Positions 9,352 to 17,636 of a DNA stretch of 64,000 bases are shown in pieces. The notes below the pieces were generated by a model that was not told where the DNA came from, did no database searches, and was given only the letters and a program-made list of their open reading frames with translations. The stretch spans positions 62,001 to 126,000 of the forward strand of contig JBLWUP010000008.1 of the NCBI GenBank assembly GCA_048268885.1, written 5' to 3'. How positions within the stretch are numbered: the first letter of the stretch is position 1; each line of letters begins with the position of its first letter. The stretch comes from Pelagibius sp048268885 (lineage in GTDB: Bacteria > Pseudomonadota > Alphaproteobacteria > Kiloniellales > Kiloniellaceae). Position numbers and translations under genes: made by a program.

Positions 9352-12015
9352 ATGTTGAGCTACGAGACCCGCGAGCCTGAGCGCTGCCGAGACAGCTCCG
9401 TCAAGCAGGCCCCCGCTCTCCGATCCCTGCGCCGCGGCATTGCGGCAGCCGCGACCTTTGCCGCCTGCCTGGCGGCGGGAACCGCCATGGCGGATCAGGG
9501 CAGCGCTAATTTGGTCAACGTGCTGTCGAAGACCATCGAGATCGAGAGCGACGGCCAGCACTACACCAAGCCGGCGAACTTCCTGCAGTTCATCGCGGCC
9601 GACGTGCGTGTCGCTCTGGATGCGGAGATCTCCGGCAGGATCAGGTCCTATGAGGTGTGGCTGAAGTTCCGCGCCGAGAATACGGACTGGGTCAGCCTCC
9701 CTCAGTATGGCTATGCGCAAACCTTCCCGCTGGGGGACCGCCCGAAAACGCTTGATAAGGTCATCTCCCTCGGCATTCCCTCCGCCTCCTACGGCAGCCA
9801 CCTGGTGGACTACTGCGAACAGCAGGCGGCCGACCTGCGCCAGGGCGGTATGTCGGACCAGGCGATCTTCTCCCAGGACCGCCCGTTGGAGGTGGGTCTC
9901 CTGCCTGCTTTGAAGTGGGACATGAGCGGTGCGAACAACTCGTACAATGCGAGCGGCCTGGGCGCCGGCTGGCCATTTCTCGTCAAGATGACCGTCGTCT
10001 GCAAGGCCTCGAAAAGCGATCCACAACGCCTGCCGACCGCCGACAACGGCCCGACGCGCAAGGACCCGGTTCTCGAGTCGCTGAGCCTGTTGGTCATCGA
10101 GAAGGACAGCCTGCGGGGCGCCTGCTCGCTGCAGCTCGCCGGCACCGTGAAGACCAAGAAGCCGAACACCGAGGCGAAGTTCCGCTTCGAGAGCGACGAC
10201 GGCCACAAGAGCGACGTGAAGACGGTCACCACCGGCAGCGTCTCGACCCGGCAGTATTCCTACGACTACCCGCTGTCTCCCGGCGGCACCAAGATCGGTA
10301 AGATCCGGGTCGTTGCCGTCGGCGAGAACGTCGCCTCGGACTGGAAGGACTACGAGGTCAACTGCGGATCGCCGGCGCAGGACGTCGCGACGCTGCTGCC
10401 GCCGAAGGCGATCAGTGTCGAGATCATCCCGACCGGCGAGGAGATCGTCCACCGCGGCTATGCCTGCCCGGCCACTGCCAAGATCTATGGCGTGCTCAAG
10501 GGGCGCGGTAAGTCCAAGGGCGGCGCGGCGCTGTTCGCCGGCGGCAAGCTGAACACCCTCGCGCAGTACGACGTCCAGGACGACGAGTCGGTGGTGATCC
10601 AGGGTGACTACACCTTCGACTGGGCGAACAAACAGTCCGTGCAGCAGAACGTGAAGTCTGTCTTCCGCCTCACAAACCTGTCGCAGGACGTCGTCGACGA
10701 GATCGAGAACACGCAGAACTTCACCTGCCGCAAGATCGAGACGTCTCCCGTGGCCCAGGGCGCGGCGGGCAACTACGCGCCGACCGGCGATCGGGCGCCG
10801 TCCCTGGCCCTGACGGCTGAGGCTCTTGAGGAAAAGAAGGTCGGCGCCTATGCCTGCCCGGCGGTGCTGTCCTCCTATGTCCAGGTCAATGCCAAGGACG
10901 CCATGGCGGTCCGGGTGATCCAGACCATCGAGCAGCCGCAGGCCAGCGGCCAGCAGTCCCAGGTGATCGAGCAGGACTACGCCTTCGCCGACGGCGAGCC
11001 CAAGGCCTTCCTCGAGCAGTTCAATCTCAACTGGCAGGGCGTCGCCGCGGTTGGCGGCAATCCGCCGAAGCAAACCGTGAAGGCGAAGGTGCTGCTGTCG
11101 AAGGACCACGTGGTCATCGGTCAGAAGGAACAGGTGCTGCAGCTGTCCTGCCGCGCGCTGCCCCCTGCGACGCCGGGTGCCAGCGCCGCCGTGGGCGGCG
11201 GCGTGGCAGCCGACGTCGATCTGCCGAAGTCGGTCGGGCTGTTCGTTTCGCCGCTGGGGCTGAAGCGCATCCCCGGCTATTCCTGCCCGGCCAAGGCGCG
11301 CGTGCACGGCGCGGTGCAGAGCGATGACACGCCACTGACCGGAACCGTGGGTCTGTTCGTCAACGGATCGCTGGTGAAGCAGTTGCCGGTCGATCTGCCG
11401 GCGAAGACGGGCCACAACTACGACACCGACTACGAGCTCGCCTGGAACGCGTCGACGCAGACCGAGCAGACGCTGAACTTCACCCTGAGGTTTGCCAACC
11501 AGCACGGCTACGTGGTGAAGACGCTGGAGAAGCAGGAGAGCTTCGCCTGCCAGAAGATCGAGACCTCGGGCATTGGCCGGCCGGACGGCTTGTCGAATGG
11601 GTTCGATCAGCCGGTTCAGCAGGCGCGGCCGGCCGCGCCGGGTCAGCTCGTGCTGGGATCGACATTCGCCATCCAGGCACCGAAGGGCACGGTGAAGCAG
11701 GGCGTGATCAAGCTCAGCGGCGGCAAGATGACGGCGAAGTATACGCTGAAGTTCTTCCGCAAGGCCGGTGGCCAGCTGACCCAGGTAAGCGCCGCGCAGC
11801 TGCCCAACGCGATGAAGGGCTTGAACGCCAAGTTCCCGCTGGCCGCCCTGACCGGCGGGCGCAACTGGCGCCTGGAGGTTTGTCCCCAGGGGCAGGGGGC
11901 CGCGGCCTGCAAGACCACGGACTTCCGCACCCCGGCCTTCGGCACCAAGCCGGGCAAGACGCCTCAGCAGAAGCCGAAGGCCCAGGTGATCATCATTCCC
12001 GGGGCGGTGCAGTAA
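9352..12015 (+). CDS. large exported protein with cysteine-paired repeat domains
   Basis: The 887-residue protein has a long-n-region signal peptide with likely cleavage after Ala47 (GTAMA|D). Residues 48-220 form an N-domain with ADVRVALDAEISGRIRSYEV and AIFSQDRPLEVG. A second domain runs from GACSLQLAG to DYEVNCG. Then three related domains follow, each opening with GYACPA or GYSCPA and closing with FTCRKIET, LSCRAL or FACQKIET, which suggests a disulfide per domain. The tail is basic and Gln/Pro/Lys rich. No enzyme motif is seen. It is paralogous to the next gene. I do not recognise the family; beta-sandwich structure is inferred. Confidence 0.85.
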   Translation: MLSYETREPERCRDSSVKQAPALRSLRRGIAAAATFAACLAAGTAMADQGSANLVNVLSKTIEIESDGQHYTKPANFLQFIAADVRVALDAEISGRIRSYEVWLKFRAENTDWVSLPQYGYAQTFPLGDRPKTLDKVISLGIPSASYGSHLVDYCEQQAADLRQGGMSDQAIFSQDRPLEVGLLPALKWDMSGANNSYNASGLGAGWPFLVKMTVVCKASKSDPQRLPTADNGPTRKDPVLESLSLLVIEKDSLRGACSLQLAGTVKTKKPNTEAKFRFESDDGHKSDVKTVTTGSVSTRQYSYDYPLSPGGTKIGKIRVVAVGENVASDWKDYEVNCGSPAQDVATLLPPKAISVEIIPTGEEIVHRGYACPATAKIYGVLKGRGKSKGGAALFAGGKLNTLAQYDVQDDESVVIQGDYTFDWANKQSVQQNVKSVFRLTNLSQDVVDEIENTQNFTCRKIETSPVAQGAAGNYAPTGDRAPSLALTAEALEEKKVGAYACPAVLSSYVQVNAKDAMAVRVIQTIEQPQASGQQSQVIEQDYAFADGEPKAFLEQFNLNWQGVAAVGGNPPKQTVKAKVLLSKDHVVIGQKEQVLQLSCRALPPATPGASAAVGGGVAADVDLPKSVGLFVSPLGLKRIPGYSCPAKARVHGAVQSDDTPLTGTVGLFVNGSLVKQLPVDLPAKTGHNYDTDYELAWNASTQTEQTLNFTLRFANQHGYVVKTLEKQESFACQKIETSGIGRPDGLSNGFDQPVQQARPAAPGQLVLGSTFAIQAPKGTVKQGVIKLSGGKMTAKYTLKFFRKAGGQLTQVSAAQLPNAMKGLNAKFPLAALTGGRNWRLEVCPQGQGAAACKTTDFRTPAFGTKPGKTPQQKPKAQVIIIPGAVQ

Positions 12016-12059
12016 GGAACACGTAGAGCTTGCGTCCCCGGCTTGCCGGGGCGTGGGGA

Positions 12060-12098
12060 GGGCGGGCGGCTGCTGGCGGCGACTGCAGCCGCCCGTCC
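12060..12098 (+). terminator. hairpin with T tract after gene 9352
   Basis: The core 10-bp stem (12064-12073 with 12085-12094, extendable by about four pairs including a wobble) has the loop TGGCGGCGACT and is followed by CATCTTTTC. It lies 45 bases after the stop. The stem differs from the 8997 copy by a C-G to T-A exchange on both arms, so pairing is preserved. Confidence 0.7.
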
Positions 12099-12213
12099 GC
12101 CATCTTTTCACAGGCCGAGGGAGCTCGCCGATGAACCTCTCGGCACCGCGGGACGACCCATAGAAACAAGACAGTTTTGCCTTTGATTGATGACCTAGTT
12201 CAGGAGAAAGAAC

Positions 12214-13731
12214 ATGCCGTCGCAACCCCCTTCCCCGTTTGCTGGTTTGCTCGCCGTCGGCGTTCTGACCTTCGGCCTGCTGCCCGCACCAGCTCTTGCC
12301 GACAGCGCTGATGCCAACATCACTCATCTGGTCACCAAGCAGATCTCGGTGAACAGCAACGGCAGCAGCTACACCTCTATCGAGGGTCTTGCGACACTGA
12401 CCGCCGATGTTCGGATTCAGGTCGATGCGGAGGTATCCGGCCGGGTGAAGAGCTGGAGGGTCTGGCTCGGGCTTTCGAACGGGGAGGGCGACCACGTTCA
12501 GTTTCAGAGCCAGGGCGTCAGCAAGTTTTACGGCGCCTTCGAACGGCCGCGCCGGGTCGACCGCACCGAGCGCGTGACGGTTCATGCCGTGGTCTGGCAG
12601 GACTTCGTGGCTGCGCGCTGCAACGAACTGGCCGACGGCCTGCGTGCCCAAGGCATGGCGGACAGCGCGATCTTCGGCCAGGACCGTCCTCTTGAGCTTG
12701 GCGTCACCGTCCACTTCGACACCTCTATCACCGGCGTGGGGTTCTACTTCGTTGGCGCGAAGCCTTGGGAGGACGTCCCCAAGACCCAGGTGATATGCAA
12801 GAAGTGGGCTGGCGCGGCGATTCCGCAGGCCGGCACCGGCTTCGCCGTGACGCCGTCCAAGGTGGTGAACAAGGGGCTGTCGATCTACGAGCAGTACGGC
12901 ATCACCGGCGTCTGCAAGATCCGCCTCGACGGCTGGATCACCACGGACCAGAAGAACGTCGAGGTCAGATTCCGCTACCGCAATCAGGAAGGCAAGACCA
13001 GCAAGGTCTGGACCGTCAACACCGGCGACAACAAGACCGCGACCTTCAGCCACTGGTACAACATCCAGGATAACGGCTTCAGCCAAGGCGGCATTGAACT
13101 GGCCGAGACCGGCTTCGTGCGCATGATCGGCGTCAGCCACGACTTCAAGTCGGACTGGGCTGAATACACCATGGAGTGCACAGAAGGCGGGCCGCAGACG
13201 CTGGCCACGAACCTGCCGCCCACGGTCACCCTGAAGGCGGTGCCCCAGGGCAAGGTGATGGTGCATGGCCGCATCTGTCCTGAGACGGTGAAGCTGGTCG
13301 CCGTGCTGGAAGGGCGCGGCAACGTCAGCGGCCAGATGGTTTTCTTCGGCACCGCTTTTTTCTCGCAGAAGTACGACTACAGCATCAAGCCGGGCCAGAA
13401 GGTGCTGCGCGGGGCGGATGCGGATCTCAGGTGGAACAATGTCCCGGCGCCGGTCCAGGCCAATGCGCCCTTAACGCAGTCGCGCCAGTTCGGACTGAAC
13501 GTGACCGACCAGGACGGCAAGGTCATCGCCTCGGTGCCGCAGCATGCCTTCCTGTTCGGATGCAGCTCACCGACCTTGAACCCTTCGGTGCGGCAGATTC
13601 CGGGCGGCCTGACCGTCGAGCCGCGGGGGCGGGACGGCGCCACCGCCGCGCCGAAGCCGCTGCGGGTGCTGCCGCCGGCACCGCCGCCGCCCTCCGCGCC
13701 GCAGCGCCTGCTTCTCCGGCCGGGCAACTGA
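12214..13731 (+). CDS. exported protein, paralogue of 9352-12015
   Basis: The 505-residue protein has a signal peptide ending PAPALA|D near residue 29 and is preceded by CAGGAGAAAGAAC. It keeps the same order as its larger neighbour: an N-domain (ADVRIQVDAEVSGRVKSWRV, AIFGQDRPLELG), a second domain from GVCKIRLDG to YTMECT, and one domain opening with GRICPETVK and closing with FLFGCSS. It lacks the two extra repeats of the larger paralogue and ends in a Pro/Ala-rich tail (APPPPSAPQ). Tandem duplication followed by repeat loss or gain is likely. Function is unknown; secretion to the periplasm or beyond is supported by the signal peptide. Confidence 0.83.
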   Translation: MPSQPPSPFAGLLAVGVLTFGLLPAPALADSADANITHLVTKQISVNSNGSSYTSIEGLATLTADVRIQVDAEVSGRVKSWRVWLGLSNGEGDHVQFQSQGVSKFYGAFERPRRVDRTERVTVHAVVWQDFVAARCNELADGLRAQGMADSAIFGQDRPLELGVTVHFDTSITGVGFYFVGAKPWEDVPKTQVICKKWAGAAIPQAGTGFAVTPSKVVNKGLSIYEQYGITGVCKIRLDGWITTDQKNVEVRFRYRNQEGKTSKVWTVNTGDNKTATFSHWYNIQDNGFSQGGIELAETGFVRMIGVSHDFKSDWAEYTMECTEGGPQTLATNLPPTVTLKAVPQGKVMVHGRICPETVKLVAVLEGRGNVSGQMVFFGTAFFSQKYDYSIKPGQKVLRGADADLRWNNVPAPVQANAPLTQSRQFGLNVTDQDGKVIASVPQHAFLFGCSSPTLNPSVRQIPGGLTVEPRGRDGATAAPKPLRVLPPAPPPPSAPQRLLLRPGN

Positions 13732-13759
13732 GGCCGCTTCGGGAGGGAGCCTTCACTTC

Positions 13760-14119
13760 ATGACGCTGCCATCCTACGCCGGCTACGTGATCGTGCCTCT
13801 GCACCTCGTAGCCGGCTTTCTCTTCGCGCTCATTCCCGGCTCGGTCTATCAGTCCGGCTACTACGCGGCCTATGGCGCCATTGCTGTGGTGCTGGCGGCC
13901 ACGGTGTTCACCTACGGCTGGCTGACCGGGGCGCAGCCGGCGGGTTTCGGCGTCGTCTGGCTGCAGGTCCTGCTGGCCGCCGCCGTGGCCGCCGTCCCGT
14001 TCTTCGCCGTCGAGTTCAGCGCTGCCTGGCACGCTTTGCTCTATGTCCCGATTATGGGCGCGAGCCTTCTTGCCTGCCTCATCACCGGCCACGTGGTGCT
14101 CTTGATCGTAAGGCCGTAG
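13760..14119 (+). CDS. small four-helix membrane protein
   Basis: A 119-residue hydrophobic protein shows four predicted membrane segments (roughly residues 6-26, 33-53, 65-85 and 93-115). It starts 28 bases after the exported paralogue, with GGGAGGGAG upstream of the ATG. Cotranscription with the 12214 gene is likely. No family is recognised and there is no charged residue cluster suggestive of a transporter. It converges with the methyltransferase gene 17 bases later. Confidence 0.75.
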   Translation: MTLPSYAGYVIVPLHLVAGFLFALIPGSVYQSGYYAAYGAIAVVLAATVFTYGWLTGAQPAGFGVVWLQVLLAAAVAAVPFFAVEFSAAWHALLYVPIMGASLLACLITGHVVLLIVRP

Positions 14120-14136
14120 ATCTCAGGACGTGAGTA

Positions 14137-15012
14137 TCAGGCTGGGGCCGCGGCCGGCGGGCGATTTGCCAGGGTGGCCACGATCTCGGCTTCCTCGGCG
14201 AAATCGGGCGCGTCCGGCAGGGCGGCCAGACGCTCGCGCAGGCCCGTCTCGAAGCTGTCGATGCCGTCGCCGAGGATCTTGGGATTGGCGCGCGAGGTCG
14301 AGTAGGTGTAGCCGACGATGTTGTCGATCGACCAGTGGCGCGCCACCGGGTAGGTCAGACGCTCCAGGCGGCTGAACGGCGAGTCGCTCAACACCTCTTC
14401 GTGCCGGCGCGCCTTGTCGCGGCGGGTGTTGAAGGCCTTCGACGCCCCCGCTTCGCCGTGCCAGGCCCGCACGTAGTCGCGCAGGACCCGGCGCCAGGCG
14501 ATGTCGTCGGCGAGCCGCTCTTCCACCACAACCACCGCGCCGCCGGGCTCGACCAGCCGGTCGAGCCGGGCGAGTACCGTCTCACGCTGCATCCAGTGGA
14601 AGCTGAGGCCCAGGGTGGCGCAGCAGACCGGCGGCAGGTCGGACGGCAGGTTCTCCGCGGTGCCCTCGATCCAGGTGATGCCGCCGCAGCCCAGCGCCTC
14701 CGCCTCCCTGCGTCCGGCGGAGAGCATCTCCGGCTGCGGATCGACGGCGATCACCGTGGCGCCCAGGGCCGCCAGGGGCACCGCCAGGAAGCCGGGCCCG
14801 CAGCCCAGATCCAGCACGCGCCGGCCGCGGCTGAGGTCGCAGCGCTCCACCAGTTCGGCGATGAGCGCGTCGGGATAGCGCGGGCGGTAGCGCTGGTAAA
14901 AGGGTACGGCCCCGGCGAAGAGCCCGGCAGCTTCCGTGACGTTGCCCATAGCGGCGCCCGTGGGGGCGCCCATGGCGGCGGGCGTGGCATGAGGTTCTTC
15001 GGCGGCGACCAT
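14137..15012 (-). CDS. class I SAM-dependent methyltransferase
   Basis: The 291-residue protein has motif I VLDLGCGPGFLAVPLA near residue 66, the acidic ribose-binding residue in VIAVDPQPEML, and motif post-I GTAENLP. It belongs to the broad UbiE/Methyltransf_11 type acting on small molecules. The first 25 residues are Ala/Pro rich and may not be translated; ATG at 14949 (MGNVTEAAGLFAG) is an alternative start. The substrate cannot be inferred from context. Confidence 0.85.
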   Translation of the reverse strand: MVAAEEPHATPAAMGAPTGAAMGNVTEAAGLFAGAVPFYQRYRPRYPDALIAELVERCDLSRGRRVLDLGCGPGFLAVPLAALGATVIAVDPQPEMLSAGRREAEALGCGGITWIEGTAENLPSDLPPVCCATLGLSFHWMQRETVLARLDRLVEPGGAVVVVEERLADDIAWRRVLRDYVRAWHGEAGASKAFNTRRDKARRHEEVLSDSPFSRLERLTYPVARHWSIDNIVGYTYSTSRANPKILGDGIDSFETGLRERLAALPDAPDFAEEAEIVATLANRPPAAAPA

Positions 15013-15096
15013 GCCGTGAGTTGTACCACGAAGGCTATGTCACGGTGATGACAGGCAGGCCGGGAGGACCTTGTTGGACGGCCCTATCGATCCGCC

Positions 15097-15327
15097 CTAC
15101 TGAACTGCGGAGTCGCGCCGGATCTGGTCGAGACGGATTTCGTACTCTTCCTTGCTGATCTTGCCCTCGTCGTAGCGCTTCTGAACCCGGTCGCGCTCGT
15201 TGTCGAGGTGCACTTCGTAGCCCGTGGCCGTGCCGCCGGCGCCCACGGCGCCGCCCACCAGGGCCGCGCAGCCGCTCACCAGAAACATCGAACCAACGAG
15301 TACCGTAACCGCAGCAATCTTCTTCAT
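15097..15327 (-). CDS. small lipoprotein with SHOCT-like C-terminus
   Basis: The 76-residue protein starts MKKIAAVTVLVGSMFLVSGC, a lipoprotein signal with Cys20. A glycine-rich segment (LVGGAVGAGG) follows, resembling glycine-zipper membrane-associating motifs. The C-terminus (KRYDEGKISKEEYEIRLDQI) fits the SHOCT pattern of short C-terminal oligomerisation helices. Envelope location is likely; the function is unknown. It lies downstream of tRNA-Leu on the same strand. Confidence 0.8.
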   Translation of the reverse strand: MKKIAAVTVLVGSMFLVSGCAALVGGAVGAGGTATGYEVHLDNERDRVQKRYDEGKISKEEYEIRLDQIRRDSAVQ

Positions 15328-15432
15328 GTCTGTTCCCTTGTCGCAAAACTTTGACGCAATGATAACCCGCAACCGCCGGATCGGTTCCCCGGCGTTTCCC
15401 CCCGGCGCATCGACGGCAGGCTTGGCTGGTGA

Positions 15433-15519
15433 TGGTGCCCGCTGCCGGACTCGAACCGGCACGGCCTTGCGGCCCCGAGATTTTAAGTCTCGTATGTCTA
15501 CCAATTCCATCAAGCGGGC
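15433..15519 (-). tRNA. tRNA-Leu (UAA anticodon)
   Basis: On the minus strand the acceptor GCCCGCT pairs with AGCGGGC, the anticodon stem CGAGA/TCTCG encloses CTTAAAA (anticodon TAA), a long class II variable arm (GGGCCGCAAGGCC) is present, and the T arm is GCCGG-TTCGAGT-CCGGC. The 3' CCA is encoded. All features fit a type II tRNA reading UUA and UUG. Nothing suggests an attachment site at its 3' end. Confidence 0.97.
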
Positions 15520-15652
15520 ACTTGCCTGGAGACCAGGACCCAGGGCCGTCAGGCAGGGCGCCCTTCCTTGTGCCTCAAGCTCCTGCCCCAGGCAAGGGGA
15601 GGGGCAAGGGGAGGGGCCGGAGCAAGACCCGGTCGGATGGAAGCGTGGAGTC

Positions 15653-16507
15653 TCACTCCGGAGGCTGGAACACGGCTTTGAAATTCTCGCGCAGCCAGCG
15701 GATGGTGGCCTGGATGCGCAGGGATTCCACCGTGTCGGGGTGGGCATGCAGGTGCAGGCTGCGGACGAAATCGGGGTCGCCCTCCTGCACGCGGACCAAG
15801 GCCTCGTCCTCTTCGGCCAGGCACATGGGCAGCAGGCCCTTGCCCATGCCGCCCCTTATGGCCGAGAGCATGATCCCGGCGTCGGTTGAGGTCAGGCGGA
15901 CGTGGTCGCCGCGGCTGCGCAGCCGCTTGTGCACCCGCGCGATGGAGGGGCGCAGGGCGTCCTCGTCGTGGAAGGAGACCCAGTCCAGCGCCTCGGGGTC
16001 GGCATCGCGGGTGCAATAGACGGCGTAGGGCACATCGCCGAGCTTGATGGCGAACTCGCTTTCCTTCGGCTCCACTTCGAACCACAGCCCCAAGGTCGCT
16101 TCGCCGCGCGTGCGTGCCCGGGGGGTCAGGGTCATGATCCGCAGGTCGAGGTGCGGATGGGCCGCGAGAAAGGGCGCCATGACGGTCCGCGCCAGGCGGT
16201 CCAGCGTCCAGGCATTGCCCAGCAGGCGAACGATGCCGACCGGGCCGCCTTCCGGCGGCCTCACCGCGTCCTTCAGGCGGTCGATGCGGCGCTCCACCTC
16301 GACGGCCTGGCTGATGGCGGCCTCGCCGGCATCGGTCATGGCGAATCCGGTCTTCGAGCGCACGAAGAGGATCACGCCCAGGTCCCCCTCCAAAGCGGAG
16401 AGGCGCCGACCGGCCGTGGACTGGTCAATCCCCAGCATTTGGGCCGCTTGCGTCAGCGAGCCCATGCGGCTGATGGCAAGCGCCACTTTCAGGTTGTCCC
16501 AGTCCAA
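15653..16507 (-). CDS. LysR family transcriptional regulator
   Basis: The N-terminal winged helix is read as NLKVALAISRMGSLTQAAQMLGID, followed by STAGRRLSALEGDLG; the rest is a LysR-type effector domain. I chose the TTG start at 16507 (LDWDNLKVAL) because GGGAGG lies six bases upstream, giving 284 residues. An ATG at 16582 would add a stretch that overlaps the dispersed 39-bp repeat, which is not coding-like. It is divergent from the globin gene, a natural candidate target. The effector is unknown. Confidence 0.87.
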   Translation of the reverse strand: MDWDNLKVALAISRMGSLTQAAQMLGIDQSTAGRRLSALEGDLGVILFVRSKTGFAMTDAGEAAISQAVEVERRIDRLKDAVRPPEGGPVGIVRLLGNAWTLDRLARTVMAPFLAAHPHLDLRIMTLTPRARTRGEATLGLWFEVEPKESEFAIKLGDVPYAVYCTRDADPEALDWVSFHDEDALRPSIARVHKRLRSRGDHVRLTSTDAGIMLSAIRGGMGKGLLPMCLAEEDEALVRVQEGDPDFVRSLHLHAHPDTVESLRIQATIRWLRENFKAVFQPPE

Positions 16508-16534
16508 TTGCGGCCTCCCGGGGGGAACATGCGT

Positions 16535-16573
16535 AGCTGCATTTTCCTTGTGCGCTTTCTCGGGTTCAAGTCC
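16535..16573. repeat. 39-bp dispersed repeat, copy B
   Basis: This copy matches 9117-9155 at 36 of 39 positions and lies upstream of the preferred LysR start, in the divergent control region with the globin gene. The T-loop-like heptamer here is TTCAAGT, but its flanking stem is imperfect. Confidence 0.7.
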
Positions 16574-16667
16574 GCCGCGCAAGCCTGTACCTCTTTACTT
16601 GCCCTTGGGCACGGCCATTCAGCCTCTTTGGCTAAAGGTCGGATATTTTGATTAGAGATTTCGCCCC

Positions 16668-17105
16668 ATGGCTTTGACCGCTGACGAAAGAGAGCTCATC
16701 CGAAGCAGCTTTCGAACTGTCTCGCAATCCAGTCAGCCCGCGGCCAAGCGCTTCTACGAGATCCTCTTCGAGGAGGCGCCGGAAACCCGCGATCTTTTCG
16801 TCAACGATCTGGAGCAGCAGGGCGCGGCGTTGATGAGCAAGCTGGGCCTGATCGTCGCGGAGATACAGAACATCGAGGGGCTGCGTCCGGTCCTGGAGGA
16901 CCTGGCGCTGCGCCACGTGGCCTATGGCGTGAAGCCGGCGCACTACCCGCGGGTCGGTTCGGCGCTGCTGCGGATGATGGACGAGTTCCTGGGGGAAGAT
17001 TTCACGCCCGAAACCCGGGACGCCTGGGCCAAGGCCTATGACGACCTTTCGACCCTGATGATCAAGAGCGCCTACAGCCACCTGAAGCCTGATACGGCCT
17101 CGTAA
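16668..17105 (+). CDS. single-domain globin, flavohaemoglobin type
   Basis: The 145-residue protein is a 3-over-3 globin of the kind forming the haem domain of flavohaemoglobins, without a reductase module. The proximal haem ligand is His83 in LALRHVAYGV; the distal region has DLEQQGAALM. The opening LTADERELIRSSF is characteristic. Such proteins bind O2 or NO and need a separate reductase to act as NO dioxygenases. It is divergent from the LysR gene and followed by a hairpin. Confidence 0.92.
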   Translation: MALTADERELIRSSFRTVSQSSQPAAKRFYEILFEEAPETRDLFVNDLEQQGAALMSKLGLIVAEIQNIEGLRPVLEDLALRHVAYGVKPAHYPRVGSALLRMMDEFLGEDFTPETRDAWAKAYDDLSTLMIKSAYSHLKPDTAS

Positions 17106-17110
17106 GAGGC

Positions 17111-17129
17111 CTGCCGCGGGGCCCGGCAG
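17111..17129 (+). terminator. hairpin after the globin gene
   Basis: The stem CTGCCG/CGGCAG (6 bp, loop CGGGGCC) begins six bases after the globin stop. No clear T tract follows, so this is a weak terminator candidate. Confidence 0.4.
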
Positions 17130-17636
17130 CTTGCCGGAAACCTCTCAAACTAACGAGCATTTTAGAGAAATTCGCGTGAGCAGAGGAATGTTTGAACCGC
17201 CGGCCTGCGGCAGGCGACAGATGAACAGTAGCACGCCCTTGGCGCCGCCGGCCTCCAGGCCCCGGCATCCTGGGACGGCCCCCGGACAAGTGGGACATCC
17301 AAGTGGGACTTCGATGAACGAGATCATGGCGCGGCGACTGCCACGGCCAGCCTTGGGCAAGACAGCGGCCGCTGCCTTCGGGGCGGATTCCTTGCCCTGA
17401 CGCTTTGCACGAACCCAATGGCGGACTGACAGGGCTCTCCCACCCCTTCACCCAGTCCGTCATACGTCCCGCGGACCGTAGCCTTCTCCACCCCTGGATG
17501 CGGTCCGCGGGGCACCTACCCCTCTCGGGCGATCTTAGCGCCTTTGTTCCGGACTTCCTAATCGCCCTTCAACGCGCCGGCGGCTTCCCCTATGAATGGC
17601 CCCTACGACTGGGCGCCAAGCGAAGGGGAGGCGGGC
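17130..17636. other. intergenic stretch before the SDR gene
   Basis: About 500 bases carry no convincing gene. Short frames on either strand lack start signals and coding bias. The notable element is the long inverted repeat at 17468-17511. The final bases (GAAGGGGAGGCGGGC) provide the ribosome-binding site of the SDR gene. Confidence 0.55.
17468..17511. promoter_or_regulatory. 11-bp inverted repeat with 22-base spacer
   Basis: The arms CCCGCGGACCG (17468-17478) and CGGTCCGCGGG (17501-17511) are perfect complements. The element lies about 125 bases upstream of the SDR start. It could be an RNA hairpin in a leader or a two-half-site operator. Confidence 0.45.

Noticed and set aside
9148..13266. 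A minus-strand open frame of over 1,300 codons opposite the two exported-protein genes
   Set aside because: It is the antisense shadow of two genes with signal peptides, ribosome-binding sites and mutual homology; its product is Arg/Leu/Gly-rich low-complexity sequence without motifs.
2664..17244. A weak similarity (20 of 24 bases starting ATGAACAG) between about 2674 and about 17221
   Set aside because: It is short, GC-rich and not extended on either side, so it may be chance.
17131..17400. An 89-codon plus-strand open frame in the gap before the SDR gene
   Set aside because: It has no ribosome-binding site, no coding bias and low-complexity composition.
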